From: Gelatoporia subvermispora B
Lineage: Eukaryota; Basidiomycota; Agaricomycetes; Polyporales; Gelatoporiaceae
Direction: 5' to 3'
Length of the DNA stretch: 64,000 nt
NCBI GenBank assembly: GCA_000320605.2
Contig: KB445800.1
Coordinates: 513,157 to 577,156, forward strand
Position 1 is the stretch's first letter, and every line of letters starts with the position of its first letter. The notes beneath the pieces are model-generated. The model saw nothing but the letters and a program-made list of their open reading frames with translations. It was not told where the DNA came from and ran no database searches. Made by a program: the position numbers and the translations under genes. Shown here one piece after another: positions 20,794 through 31,293 of the stretch.

Positions 20794-23700
20794 TCATGAT
20801 CGTGATATTGTGTCATCGCCACCCGCCGAGCGTACAGGGTCCGAATCCGCGCGCTGCAGCTGCGTAGGCAGCTGCGCGACGCCGTTGGATTGTAACGGGT
20901 CTCCAGACACGACGGAGACGTTCCCGGTCACCTTGTCAGACTGCGTGCGCGGATGCAGCTGCTTGCCTGCACTGTCCGTCTCGCCATCTAACACGAGCGC
21001 CTCCAGGCCCTGGGCGAGCTCCAGCGCCGCCTGCTTCAGCAGCCCGGGCGCATCGGACTCGTGCCACGACGTCCGGTGCGAGCTCGGGCTCGTCTGAGCG
21101 TCCGTCCCAGTGCCGACACTTTCCGTCGTCCGCGTGCCGCCCGTACTCGCGCCGGACTCCGGACGTCGCGACTCCGGACTCGCGCTGACATCCGCACCCT
21201 GCTCGGCGCTAGAGCTGCCCGAGTTGCTCGCGCCGTCGCGCGCGATCTCGTTCGCAAGGCCGCTCGAGCGCGACGCAGACGCGGGCGGGATAGGCGGGAA
21301 GTAGCCCGCGTCGCGCGCCTGGTCGTCCGCGGGCGCGCTGCCCTGTGCCATGGCCATCGAGACGGGCACAGGTGGGAAGTATTCGTCCTGCGCGCCCTGT
21401 GCATGCCCGCGGCCGCGGGCGTATGCGTAGAACGCGGCCGCGCCGCCCCACGGCGGGGGCTGCTGCTGGCCGTCCGCTGTAGGGGCCTGCGCGTGCACGG
21501 GCGCGCCGGGTGCGGGGTTGATGTACGGGTTCGCCGGGGGACCGGGGCGGCCCCAGAATGCACCAGGGGGACATGGTGACGCCGGGCGAGAACGGGGTGT
21601 ATGGCGAGAGAAGGTGCGGCGGGATGACGCGCGTGGGGTCGAAGGCGGGGAGCGGCACGTTATGCGCGGGCTCGCCGCCGGGTGTCTGCTGCGGGACGAA
21701 CGTGAAGGAGGGCATGCTCGGCGTGACCGGGGGAAGCCCGTGCGGCGTGAACGCGACGCCGTAGGGCGTGCCCACCATGTGCGGCGGCGGGTGTAGCGGG
21801 CTGATAGGTGTTTGCATGATCGGGGAGAACTGGTACGCGACGGGAGAGAGGGTGTGGGGAGGCGGCACGGGGAAGGCAGTCACGGGAGGAGGTGGAGGGA
21901 GCGCGATGGGCCCAGGATGTGCGGGATGTTGGTGTGGCGTGTGGGATTGCGTGCCGTTAGACTGAGGCGCCGCTTGCCTCTGGGATCCCGTTGGCGACGA
22001 CAACGCGGTCGTCGCTTGATTCGGCGGCTGAGACTCGGCGGGTGACGATGATGCGGGAGCAACAGACTGACCCTGTGCCAGCGAAGCAGCTGGCGCTGCC
22101 GTACCGGTCGCGGCTGCTGTCCTTGTACTTGTCGTCGGCGAGGCAACGTTCTCCGGAGCAGCGGCGTCCGGTTGCTCCGGTTGTCTTAACTCAGCGTAAT
22201 ACCGGGAGTGGTCAAGCGCGTACTGAGGCATGTATCCCATGCTGCTGCCATAAAATTCATATGGCGAGTTCGGGCCGGAATGCAGGAAGTCGAAAGTGTA
22301 CGGCGAGTGGTATGGCATCGGGATGTGTGACGGGGGTGTATGGTGGTGGGCCTGGTGCTGGCTTAAATCAAGATGTTGTGGCCTAGGGTGGTGCTGCGAC
22401 AGTGGGGAGTGCGACGAGATGGTCTCCGGATCCAATGAAAATGAGACTGGCGGGTTTTCTTCTGCCCCTCTGTTCCCTGCCGCAAAGCCGTCTGCGAGAG
22501 AGTTGCCGGCGTCCATTCCACCATTCTGCCTGAGACTCGCGGACAGCAATTGCGCGACGGTCTGCTCTTGTTGCAGCCGCTGTTCGTGCTGTTGCTGTAG
22601 GACATGCTGTGCGAAGGATGCCGCGTGCGCCAGTGAGTGCGGGAAGGCGTGTGCGTGTGCTTGTGCCTGGGCTTGCGCGTGGGCATGAGCAAGTGCGAGG
22701 GCTGTAGGAGTGTTGGGAGCAGACGCCGCTGGGAGAGCGGTGGAAGCTGGGGCGGAGAACTTGTCGTAATGCACCTTCAGTGCTCTACCATTGTACTCGA
22801 AGCTACAGGAGCAATCGGCTATCAGTATCGGGGGAAAGTGCGCGAGACATAGGTGGAATTGAAGCCGACGGAACGACATGGGGTCAGATAATGAAAGAAG
22901 AGCTATCCGACAAGTTTGCATATATGCATCCGGACAGCGCATATATGCAGTAGAAGCATCCCTATTCAAGCTGCACACTTCTAGCTTCGAACGCATGTAT
23001 GCGTGGCCCTCCCGAATTGCTGCTCCCACATGACCAGCACATCAGTATGGAACCTAACTCACCCATTGAACATCCGCACTGCGCGCTCAGCATCTGCTTC
23101 ATTCGCGAAGGAGACCGTTCCGAACCCGCGGGAACGCCCGTCGGCGCCAAGCGCAACGTCCGCACGTTGTACGGCGCCTGCTTGCCGGAAGAGGTCCTTC
23201 AGGTCTTGCCATTGTATATGGAAGGGAAGCTGTAACCACGCATCAGAGATTCACAACTTGGGCAACGTCTTGGAACGAGGGGGAAACTGGGAAAGAGAAG
23301 AGGATACCAGACCAAGTGGGTCTCATTTCACACACGCGGACACGAGCATGGATTCGGGCAAGGCCAAGCACCAAATACGCGCTCCCATAATACGGGAAAG
23401 ACCCCGTGGGGTACAGGATAGAAGATAAAAGGAAGCACAAAGCACAACGGCACGTGACTCACATTCCCTACAAACAGATTTCTACTCGCCCCCAACGCTG
23501 GCACACCCCCTGAGCCAGTCCCGGGTCTCGACAACGCAGCCCCCGCTTCCTCACCGCCAAGCAGACCACTGTAGACCGCCGCAGGCGCAGAGGCAAATCG
23601 CGCTAGGGGAGCCGGCGCATGCAGACCCGCCAGCGCTGCCGCAGCAGCGCCCGTTGGCAAGGGCGTAGCTCCGTGTATGCTGGGCGTACCCGCACCGCTG

Positions 23701-24393
23701 CCCGAGTGGTCCTCCATACGGTCCGGACGCACTTCGAGTGTACGCGTTTGCCAGCAGTATCCGTTGAACATGTCGACCGCCCGGCCTGCATCCTCGGCCG
23801 ACGCAAGCAAGACGGTACCAAACCCGCGCGAACGGTTATCCGGGCCCAGTGAAACGTCTGCACGGAGCACCGTCCCTGCACGCCGGAAGAGATCTTTGAG
23901 GTCTTGCCAACGGACACGATAGGGGAGCTACGATGCGCGCAGTGTGAGGTGTTAGGAGAGTGAGAAAGTGCAGACAACGCACATTCCCGACGAATAGCTG
24001 AGTACGGGTATCTCGCTGTGGTCCTGCTGCGCGCGAAGCCGAGTTGGCCATGGCCATTTTGATCACGGCCTCGATATCGTCGTTTGTTGGGCCACTGCCT
24101 GCGTTTAGCGCACTGCCTGCGTTTGGCGTACTGCTAGGCAGCAGGTTCGCAGACGCAGATTTCGGCGGGCTCTGTCCTGGTGGAGCCGATGGTCGTCGAA
24201 GGAGCGACGAAAGCGCTGGATTGAGGAGCATTGGCTGTGGCGGGACACTCGAGGTCCCCGTAGGCGTTGTGGAAATGTCTTGAAGGGGAGACGGGCGGGC
24301 GGGCACTTCCTGTAGCAGGCGCACGAGTTCGTCAGACGTGAAAATATAGTGAGATGAGCTGGAAGCACGAACAGATCTAGGGAGCGACGCCAT
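20794..24393 (-). CDS. Large two-RRM RNA-binding protein (Gbp2/Hrb1-like RRMs)
   Basis: Exons: 24393-23983, 23927-23463, 23229-23063 and 22802-20794, about 1016 aa if one surplus base is ignored. RRM1 (residues about 132-207) has TQLFVGNV/LPYRVRWQDLKDL and SRGFGTVLL. RRM2 (about 287-365) has RNLFVGNV/LPFHIQWQDLKDL and SRGFGTVSF, and ends in LKVHYDKF. Both resemble the paired RRMs of Gbp2/Hrb1 and hnRNP M type mRNP proteins. Both RRMs are split at the same place, right after VGN. The remaining 650 residues are low complexity, rich in Ala/His/Gln and then Pro/Ser, with no domain. The last exon changes frame within a run of five G at 21566-21570 (plus strand). Removing one base joins PGVTMSP to GAFWGRPG in frame. 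This is either a sequencing or assembly error or a real frameshift. Two introns are long (233 and 260 nt). Confidence 0.85.
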
Positions 24394-26120
24394 TTCAGAT
24401 CGGTTGCCAATCCGTGAACCCGTTGGCCTCCGTTAGCCCAGCGGTCACCCTACAAGCCCTGAGACGGGCTGGCTATATGCGCCCGGTGCTCGATGCTAGT
24501 GTGCGACGTTGGGAGATCAGATATTCTCGAATGCAGCGCTGCTGAATACTCGTCGACGGTCGTGCCGCGGTGCCCAGCGTGTATGGGGCACGGAAGAGCT
24601 GGCGGCGTCGTTGCGATGGCGGGCGGCGAAGTCAACGAGGGAATGAAGACAAACGATGAGGACCGAACCCGACGAACGAGGTCAAGCAAGAGCGCTGCGA
24701 ACTGCTCTGCCGACTCCTCCTCCTCGCGTGTCGCGCTCCGCACCAGCCACTATAGACGCCCGCGCCCCCCGAACAGTCGAAATCCGGGGCGATCACACAT
24801 TTGCTCCTCATCTGCACTTTGTTACCAGACTCTCATTTCCTCTGTTCAGTACGAATTGATCTATCTGCGCTCGTAAAGACTAAGAATTTGACACGGTTAC
24901 GCACAATAGACACCAAACTTGCGCACCAGAGGACGCATCAGGACAGTAATACATTTACTTTGGTGCTGGTTTTTCTAGTTTGGCCTAGCAAAGTAGCAAA
25001 AGTAGCAAAATATCAGTCCTGGTATGTTCCCCATTGGATTGGGATTCACCCATTGTTTCTGCTTTTAGGGCGCCTACCGACCGAAAAAGACGCGAAAGCG
25101 GCAAAAGTAGAAATGAGATTTCGCCGATGCGGAGGCTGCCCGCGGAGCCATTTCTTGCCTTGGCGATCTTTTGGGGTCCTCTCCGCCACGTGAGCTGCGT
25201 CATTCCCTCCCCGCCCTCCCGCCAGGCGGGCGCGCCGCCACCTTCCGTCGTCGTCAGCCGTCGGACAACTTGCTGCTGTCCGCCAACTGATATCGCTGCT
25301 CATCGTTGCCAACGACGTCCGCACACCCTTGGTCACCGTCCGCAGCAGCAGTGACGTCACTTGAGCATCATTCTGCGCCTCCAAAAGCTCGGCGGGACGC
25401 GCCGCTGCGCGTCTGATGAACCCGCGATTGTGGCCCGAGTATTAACCTCTTCTGCCTTTGCAACTCCCGAAGATCGCACTCATCGCTCTATGCTGGATTT
25501 TGTCTTCTCCACGCACATGTCTTGCAATGTCGCAAGTATACACAGCAACGCTGGCACGGACATCCCCAAACATGAGGTCTATCATCACTTTCTCCATCTG
25601 CGCATCACTGCGTGCATTCCTGATGCGCGCTCGACTACTTTTAGTCTCACACTATAGAGAGAACATTGCTTCTGTCTCCCCATGACCTACGCATTTCGCA
25701 TAAGAAGCTTGGAGGAATCATTGCGAAGCCAACTGGATCCACTGCATTCTCAGAAATGTCGTCCGGCATGCCGTTAACGCCGCTGAGTAGCTCCACAAAG
25801 TCAACGCGAGCGCATCTCGGGTAGTGCTATTGCCCATATCTACCTCTGAAAGACCCCTCGGCTGCTCTTGGCTTCCTCTTACCCCAGTCGTACCATGTAT
25901 GCTGTCTGCAAGGTCGAGCCTTTGCAGATCTGTGGACGTCAATCGGTTATAAATGAGACAGCACATAAAGGTCGACTGCACTACTCTATGCCTCTACCTG
26001 AATTTATCGTAAAGGCTTGGCAAACTTGACATTTACATCTGCTGAACGAATTGCCCTACTGCTACAGTATTCAAGATGGCTGCGAGGTTTCGCAAGTCAC
26101 GCGAATTTGAGCTTGCCAAC

Positions 26121-26917
26121 AGGACCCCGGCATACCCCCTATGATGTTGGATCCTGGTGCGGACAAAAATGGGGGTCAAAATGGGCCAAGGTAGGATCGT
26201 CATGCGGACAAAAATGGCCAAGATACGGACCTAAGTTCGATATTTTGCGCGGGTAAAAGTGGACTAAGGAGGGCAAGGTGAGATCCTGGTGCGGGCAAAA
26301 TCGGCCCCGCGCGGCAGCGCGGCCGACTCCTCCTCCTCCTGCTTGGATGTCTACATACCCAAAACGAGCCAACGCGCTGAAGGACCCGCATACGTTCACT
26401 TCGATGTTTACCTCGCTGAATGAATTTATAGAAATAACCCTTCCGTATCTACCTGAGATATCGTGCTCTCCGGCTGCCACGTAATGTGTCTCGGTCGGCT
26501 ACAGGCTAACTATACAACTATCAGATAGTCAAAAGGGAGTATGATACAGCTCCAACGAGCTCCGGATACGAATAGTCGCAAGAATCACGCCTGATGTTGT
26601 TCTGAGCTTCGCTTCCGCTGCTGTAATTGCTTTGCGATTCTACAATTCGATGTTCACGATGCTAATTGCGCTCTGGGAGGCCGGAAAAGTTAGTAGATCT
26701 TGTTCTTCTCGGTATTCCGGATGCAGAGAAATTTCTTCAGAATTATATCTATTTTGGGCGATTTTTTGAGGTTAAATCCGTAATGCGGACAAAAGCGACC
26801 CCCGCAGGGGTCAAGTGGATCCTGGTGCGGACAAAAACGAGCCAAATTTGTGCGGGTAAAATTGGCCAAAACCAGGGGTTGTCGGATCCAACATCTAAGG
26901 GGATATGCCTGGGTCCT
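26121..26917. mobile_element. Inverted-repeat-bounded element, non-autonomous
   Basis: The left end AGGACCCCGGCATACC...GGATCC (26121-26154) and the right end (26884-26917) are inverted copies of each other, matching at 30 of 34 positions by my count. Just inside both ends stand repeated boxes of the form TGCGGACAAAA or TGCGGGTAAAA, each followed by a GGCCAA-like stretch (26158, 26203, 26248, 26289 and, in the right half, 26783, 26827 and 26850). The interior has no coding frame. A related segment lies at 45795-46090. It resembles a short TIR-type non-autonomous DNA element. Target-site duplications were not identified, so the boundaries are uncertain. Confidence 0.55.
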
Positions 26918-27326
26918 TTGCCAACGTGCACACTTCCGACTTCTCTGGATGCCTGATGCAGGTGACTGCACAAAATTCAGGGTGGCGTCCCTAAGCTGGC
27001 AGGTTGTATTCAAGTCTCCAATCGCATATCACTCGATGGACCTGCACTGCTCCACCTATTTTCTTAGCGCCGAGACAGGGCAGGCCCTCACAGACATCGA
27101 TTACATTTACGTGCATGCGAGCGGTCCTTACAACCGTCAGGGATGAGCAGGTGTTAAAACAGCAGCCTCAAGCGAGCTTCCCCCATATCTTCCTCACCCT
27201 TCCCCGTCTCCCTGCCTCCCAATATCTCTCTTCCGGAATCGCGTCCTTTGTCTTCTGGCCAAGGCCGACTCGTTCGACCGCCGACGGCGTGCAAGTCTCG
27301 CATCACGCGCACCGCACGCGACACGC

Positions 27327-27357
27327 TGACGCGCCCGCGTTTCCCACGGGCGCGTCA
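27327..27357. promoter_or_regulatory. Perfect 11-bp inverted repeat in the H2B promoter
   Basis: TGACGCGCCCG and its exact complement CGGGCGCGTCA are separated by 9 bp. It lies about 50 bp upstream of a TATA box in a stretch with several further GACG/CGTC elements. Probably a binding site for a dimeric regulator of histone transcription (inference). Confidence 0.6.
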
Positions 27358-27404
27358 GTGACGCACCGCACGTGCATATTCCAACCCCGACGTCACGTCA
27401 CGCC

Positions 27405-27412
27405 TTATAAAG
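27405..27412 (+). promoter_or_regulatory. TATA box of histone H2B
   Basis: TTATAAAG lies 140 bp upstream of the H2B ATG and is followed by a pyrimidine-rich leader. Confidence 0.65.
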
Positions 27413-27551
27413 CGCGTCTCGCCGACGTCGTGCTCCCGTCGCTCTCTCGCTTCTCCCACCACCCCCTCTGCTCTCTACACCCCGGCGCCTCGTGCCTGTC
27501 ATCCAGATCCAACCCTCGTTCAAAACACACTAGCAACCTCGTATCTCAGAA

Positions 27552-28362
27552 ATGGCCCCGAAACCCGCGAGCACCGCCGGAAAGGCGCCCGCAAGCACCG
27601 CGTCCAAAGCCCCTGCGAAGACTACGGAGGGCTCTAAGGGCGCAAAGAAGACTGCGAAGCCTGCGGGAGCTGGGGGCGAGGAGAAAAAGCGCCGCAGGAA
27701 GGGCAGGAAGGAGACTTACTCGTCTTACATTTACAAGGGTGAGTTTGGTTGTCTTTGGTGGCTGAGAGGGCGAGTTGTGGGGAAGTGGAAGTGGAGATGA
27801 AACATGATAATCTCCGAAAGCTTCATGAAGCGTGGATGGACTCATGCGGAGGACGAAAGTGCTTGAAAGAAGACGGTTGCTGACCTGATTGGTTTACAGT
27901 GCTCAAGCAGGTGCACCCTGATACCGGTATTTCCAACAAGGCGATGGCCATCCTCAACTCCTTTGTGAACGATATCTTCGAGCGTATCGCGACCGAGGCG
28001 TCTAGTGAGTGGTTTTTACGATTCTCATGCTTGATATAGCCCTGCGCCACACCGCAAGTGGCCGATATCGAGGTAGATACCCCTAACTCGATAAGGGACG
28101 GCAATGTGAAATCCTTGGAATTGTCGTTGGACAATGTGCTTACGGATATTCCACAGAACTTGCGTCGTACTCCAAGAAGTCGACGATCTCATCGCGTGAG
28201 ATCCAGACAGCGGTCCGCCTTATCCTGCCCGGTGAGCTTGCGAAGCACGCTATTTCGGAGGGTACCAAGTCGGTTACGAAGGTATGAAATAGTCCTATCA
28301 TTCTTCAGTATCAGGGGCTAATATCATTTCCTGTGCAGTTCTCGAGCGCGGGTGCCAAGTAA
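27552..28362 (+). CDS. HTB1: Histone H2B
   Basis: Four exons: 27552-27738, 27900-28004, 28157-28281 and 28339-28362, 146 aa. The N-terminal tail is Lys/Ala-rich ([13 protein letters not shown] ... [20 protein letters not shown]). The histone fold is canonical: [16 protein letters not shown], then [49 protein letters not shown] and the C-terminal KFSSAGAK. It pairs with H2A in the nucleosome. Introns are 161, 152 and 57 nt. The last coding exon is only 24 nt. The promoter has a TATA box and an inverted GACGCGCCCG element. No H2A gene lies within several kb. Confidence 0.97.
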
Positions 28363-29803
28363 ATGTCTTCAGTCTGCTTTTAGTTTCATTTGTAAGGTAT
28401 GGCCTTACTTCGCCGCCAACTTCCTTGAGCAAGTGCAAGAGGAAGATGGGAACGGCAGTGTTTGGGAAGGAGAAGATGGAAGGGTATCGTATCTGTATCT
28501 GTTCGCTCGGTCTCGACATGTATTGTATCGTCTCTTGTCTGTTTCTCTATCTCGACGTGTCTCAGAACTGGCTGTGCAGTTATGCAATTACCTGCCTGAT
28601 CAGTTGTTTCGATGATGAGATGTTGTATCAGTGCTAGCTCGAGCGTGTTGCCCCAGAAGCACAGTCTGGGCCGGGCGGTAAGGTGATCTTCGTCAGGGAT
28701 ATCGAATTCCCCCCCATAGAGGCTTCTGTATCAGACTGAACTCTCCTTTGCTCAACATCCCCGGCGACGCTTGTTGCTATCCATCTGTCCGGCTGGGTCC
28801 ATCACGTACTAGCAGATTAGGGTCCTTCTACAAGCTCCGAGTGTGTCTGTAATGGCTCTGCGGCAAGTATCGAGTCGCCAGCTCAAGACAAGTTGCAAGA
28901 TGCCAGCCTTCTGTAGGATTCATGTCCCAGGCACAGTTTCTGATGGAGGCGGACGAGTATCATGAAACGCACGAAGGAGGGTGCTCACGGCAGGTCGCCC
29001 TACTTGATCAGGTAGAATGTAGTCACGGGATCAGCTCGTCGAGGTCTTCCCATCCTGTAATTGTGTACCAAGCTTCGGTTCAGCGTGTCTTCTGAGATGT
29101 GCGGCGTACTGAGTGAGAGACTTTGTCACCTAAACTACCTCAATCTCCTGTTAAATGAGCTGGCATCGTAGCTTCCGCCACCTGACACGTAGAGATAGGA
29201 CCCGAGCAGCTTCCGCATTCTTCCTGGCCCTGCAGGACAGCGGCATACAGGCGGGACGCAACCATATTCGTCTGAGAGATAGACGCGCACCCCGCACATT
29301 TTCAGCCGGCGGCTGTGCGCACCATCATCACCCTCCGCCCCCATCCACCTCCTCCTTTCTCTTCTCTGTTCCATCTCGGCGACAAGGCTGTCCTGTTGTG
29401 TCTATCGGGGCGATACCTTCACCGCTCAGCACAAGCTTCGGCGAGCGATCCAGGCTTGGGCGACTCAGCGTGCGCTGGCCGAGTGGAGTGGGTTCGAGAT
29501 CCCGGACGGGACTGGCGGGACTGACCACGGGCATCGACATCGACATCGCATCGCAATCTGACCGTCGCCATCTGTCGCGCGCCTTCGAGCGAAGATTGCA
29601 CGGACTTTCTGTTCTGTACAAGTTACACGGAGGTGCGCCAGCCGGAAGGTTCGACTCGTCTCCGCGCGCCAGACCATTCATTTCTCTTCGTCCATTCATT
29701 TCTGGTCTCCCTGCTCTCCACGGCAACCCGCTTTTGCGCCGCCCTTATATCTGGCTTACGCGCGCACGCCTCCTGTGCTTGACGACAACAGCCGCACGAC
29801 ACG
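28363..29803. other. Intergenic, no firm gene
   Basis: This holds the H2B 3' flank and the upstream region of the next candidate. An open frame of 281 codons at 29158-30000 (+) overlaps the next candidate in another frame. It is compositionally biased (Arg, Pro, His) and shows no domain, so I treat it as chance. Confidence 0.5.
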
Positions 29804-30187
29804 ATGACCACCCTCACACGTGCACGCGCCGCCCCTGCCCAATATGCCAGTACGAGCTCCCTCGAGCACAGCGCACCCCTGGTAGACCTTGGTCCTGTCC
29901 CCACGCCGTTTCCCCGCGAGGCGCTGCTCGAGGCGCGCGGCGAACGCCCCGTTGCTTCCGGTCTCGTGTGCCCGGGAGAAGAGAACCCATTCGTTTCTGA
30001 GGAGGAACGCCAGCTGGAGGCCGCTTCTGAGGAGAGGGAAGCGGAGGAGCGTCGGACGAAGCCTTTTCTGGCGATTCCTCCTGAGCTGGTGCGAGGGGAG
30101 AGCACGATGGGCTCGGTGAGTAATGAATCTATCTATCAGCTTCTCTCGATTCTAGAAAGCTTCGGGATGCCGTTCAGACGACTTTGA
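29804..30187 (+). CDS. Small hypothetical protein, 3' end unresolved
   Basis: An ATG at 29804 stands 55 bp downstream of a TTATAT element and opens a frame rich in Ala, Glu and Arg. It includes PLVDLGPVPTPFPREALLEA and FVSEEERQLEAASEEREAEE. The frame runs to a TGA at 30185-30187 (127 aa). A good donor (GTGAGTAATG) after the codons for MGS at 30117 suggests that the last 25 residues are intron and that further exons follow, but I could not find a convincing second exon. No family recognised. The gene could also be a non-coding transcript. Confidence 0.35.
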   Translation: MTTLTRARAAPAQYASTSSLEHSAPLVDLGPVPTPFPREALLEARGERPVASGLVCPGEENPFVSEEERQLEAASEEREAEERRTKPFLAIPPELVRGESTMGSVSNESIYQLLSILESFGMPFRRL

Positions 30188-31293
30188 TAGTTGCCGCTGT
30201 GCGCGGAAGACGATGTGGGTTACATCTGTTGCGAACTGAGTCACCCACCAAAGTACGTGGTGAGGCTCTGTTCTTAGTGGAGCATTACAGCGCAGGGTCT
30301 GCGATCCCATGGGGCCAGTTGTGAAAGTCTCTGTATCCACCCATGCAGAAGGCCGACCTGATTGGTACCACCTGCCTGTCAGAGTCTGGAAATTGCCACC
30401 CCGCAGCTCCTCCGCAAGGTGCTGGCTGGGGTGAATGACAAGGCGCCGGTAAGACGGGTATCACCCGCCTTCCGGGACATTGTTTACAATATCATCGCGG
30501 GAAGGCGGGCGTAGGGGGCGAGCAGCGTGCCCGCGCCGGCCGTGTCACCGCCACACCCGGGTCAGAGGCGCGGTATCCCCGGAGTGTCCAATCTCTCTAC
30601 TGTTCTGGATGGCCGAGGAACAGTACGTGCTGAGAACAGTGATACTTGTTCGATGTTGTGAGGCCGTCATCACGAGAAGGTTGATGTGTTCTACATGGAT
30701 TACTTGGCTTCCGGGCTGAGATACGATGGCTGTGACCACACCCGCCCCAGCCGACGGGCGCGGGCACTAGCATGGGCATACCGTAGACATGTACACTGTG
30801 CATACCGCTGCCGGGTGTCACGGCACCGACGTGTGCACCTGGCATACGACGGGCATGCTGCACGGACGCGTCTACCGGCGTACGCGCACCCTGGTCGGTC
30901 GGTTTGTTCCGAGGCGCCGAGTGACATCTACGCATTGCCTCTTCCGATTACTACTGTTTCCCTTACTCGTCTCCGAAGCATCTTGACACCTATATCTATT
31001 CCCCCCTGTGGCCCTGCGTCGTACTCACGCTCACTCCACAGGACCAGCTCATCCCCTCGCTCGCGCACGTTCAGGCATCCTGTGTCACTGCGCTAAGCGA
31101 TATACTCTTGAGCTCCACTTCTACACCCCAGACCTGGCTCTGGCGCCCCAGTGCTCCTGATCGGCGACATTCAAGTCCTGTTCCCGCCCCTGCTGTTGTC
31201 ACCTCTGCCCTCACTGCGCCTGCGCCCCCTTCCCCTCTGCAGTCTCTTGTCCTTGGTTTACGAGCACACCACGAACAATCTGCTGCACCAATC
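30188..31293. other. Upstream region of the HECT_2 gene
   Basis: About 1.1 kb with no clear coding segment. It contains a TATA-like CTATATCTATTCC near 30992 and runs open in the HECT_2 frame from 31108, but without an ATG before 31294. It might hold missing exons of the preceding small gene. Confidence 0.4.

Larger units (their letters stand above)
24394..27551. other. 3.1-kb gene-free region with a repeat element
   Basis: This region lies between the divergent starts of the RRM gene and histone H2B. No convincing gene is seen. Contents are a GC-rich 5' flank of the RRM gene, a short repeat of AAAGTAGC units near 24988-25012, a dispersed element at 26121-26917 and the H2B promoter at the right end. 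No H2A partner gene is present, although H2A and H2B are commonly divergent in fungi. Confidence 0.6.

Noticed and set aside
21061..21579. 172-codon Arg-rich plus-strand frame opposite the two-RRM gene
   Set aside because: Shadow of the GC-rich low-complexity coding strand.
24988..25012. AAAGTAGC short repeat as a CRISPR-like or minisatellite array
   Set aside because: Only two to three imperfect units with no spacers; just simple sequence in a eukaryotic spacer.
29480..29520. GGGTTCGAGATCCCGG resembles a tRNA B box
   Set aside because: No A box at proper distance, no acceptor stem and no T-run after it.
29158..30000. 281-codon plus-strand open frame
   Set aside because: GC-rich chance frame with biased Arg/Pro/His content; overlaps a better candidate frame and has no domain.
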